A stretch of 6,973 nt of DNA from JAGNZR01 sp051646055 (lineage in GTDB: Bacteria > Fusobacteriota > Fusobacteriia > Fusobacteriales > Fusobacteriaceae). The stretch covers positions 1 to 6,973 of the forward strand of contig JBOFCM010000082.1 of the NCBI GenBank assembly GCA_051646055.1. Reading direction: 5' to 3'. The notes under the pieces are model-generated. The model was given only the letters and a program-made list of their open reading frames with translations. It made no database searches and had not been told where the DNA came from. A program made the translations under genes and the position numbers. Below are positions 6,783 to 6,973 of the stretch, in pieces; the stretch's first letter is position 1, and each line of letters starts with the position of its first letter.

Positions 6783-6899
6783 TCATTCCTTTTTCATAGA
6801 ATTCAATTTTGTCTACATTTAAAGACTACTCTTGCTTTTATAACTCTTCAAAGGCTTAAATTCCCGCATAACGAACGGTACATATTATAGTTTTCTTCT
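6783..6899 (-). other. Decayed tnpB tail or omega-RNA scaffold region
   Basis: In the frame of TnpB, after the TAA at 6900-6902, the translation continues as YVPFVMREFKPLKSYKSKSS and later TKLNSMKKE. It is interrupted by stops at 6885-6887, 6819-6821 and 6813-6815. The stretch recalls C-terminal tails such as VPSEFTPV and SMKQE that I know from longer family members. Either the gene has lost its tail through point changes, or the DNA is kept for an RNA role. Homology of the tail is from memory. Confidence 0.4.
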
Positions 6900-6973
6900 T
6901 TAGGAAACTCTATAAGTGCTTAAATTTATACTTGCATTTAAATCTCTATCCATAATATGACCACATTCGCATT
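6900..6973 (-). CDS. tnpB: IS200/IS605-family TnpB, C-terminal fragment (5' part beyond the window)
   Basis: Only the last 23 codons are visible, read leftwards from the window edge: CECGHIMDRDLNASINL then STYRVS and a TAA stop at 6900-6902. The CECG and DRDLNAS sequences mark the end of the zinc ribbon and the third RuvC motif of TnpB, where the first Asp of DRD-type motifs is a catalytic residue. TnpB is an RNA-guided DNA nuclease of transposons and an ancestor of Cas12. Whether the rest of the gene is intact cannot be seen. Because the tail beyond the stop is frayed, the copy may be partly degenerate. Confidence 0.8.
   Translation of the reverse strand, partial: CECGHIMDRDLNASINLSTYRVS

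Larger units (their letters stand above)
6783..6973 (-). mobile_element. 3' part of an IS200/IS605-type element (tnpB end plus right-end region), entering from the right edge
   Basis: The minus strand carries a TnpB C-terminus (6900-6973) followed by about 115 bases that remain in the same frame and still resemble the tail of longer TnpB proteins, down to SMKKE and a TGA at 6783-6785. In this family the 3' end of tnpB and the sequence after it also make up the guide (omega) RNA scaffold. I could not identify the right end of the element or a subterminal hairpin, so the left boundary given is only that of the last recognisable codons. The bases from 6702 to 6782 are AT-rich and hold nothing I can assign; they may contain the true right end. 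Confidence 0.65.

Overview
The window is an ordinary-looking, AT-rich stretch of bacterial chromosome that holds five substantial genes and the tail of a mobile-element gene. AT-rich intergenic DNA, strong AGGAGG-type ribosome sites, paired NSS and MATE transporters and a TnpB ending in a DRDLNASINL-type motif suggest a low-GC anaerobe, most likely Fusobacteriota (Fusobacterium, Cetobacterium or Ilyobacter-like). This is an inference from general character, and a low-GC Firmicute cannot be excluded.

Layout. Positions 1-1340 (+) carry an APC-superfamily amino-acid transporter of the YjeM/glutamate-GABA type, cut by the left edge of the window. It ends at a hairpin terminator (1349-1390) that it shares, head-on, with a minus-strand unit. 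That unit reads from about 4171 down to 1404: first an NSS-family sodium-dependent transporter (2781-4094), then, 39 bases on, a MATE-family efflux protein (start revised to 2741). Between its promoter and its ribosome site the NSS gene has a hairpin followed by eight U, which looks like a leader terminator (attenuator).

A second unit diverges to the right: a RelA/SpoT-domain (p)ppGpp synthetase (start revised to 4267) and, 21 bases downstream, a double-domain PPK2, probably a polyphosphate:AMP phosphotransferase. It ends at a 13-bp hairpin terminator (6658-6701). The two divergent promoters lie back to back within about 60 bases.

From 6973 leftwards on the minus strand is the C-terminus of an IS200/IS605-type TnpB, the RNA-guided nuclease-like protein, followed by its right-end region. 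The same frame stays recognisable beyond the stop but is broken by further stops.

How it works together: the right-hand operon pairs an alarmone enzyme (ATP to GDP/GTP pyrophosphate transfer) with an enzyme that uses polyphosphate to rebuild ADP from AMP, and AMP is a by-product of alarmone synthesis. That is a plausible nutrient-stress module. The left-hand genes move amino acids or related compounds in and drugs or metabolites out. I see no evidence for a wholly new system. The points most worth a second look are the alarmone-polyphosphate pairing, the leader terminator, the altered binding pocket of the NSS transporter and the frayed TnpB tail.
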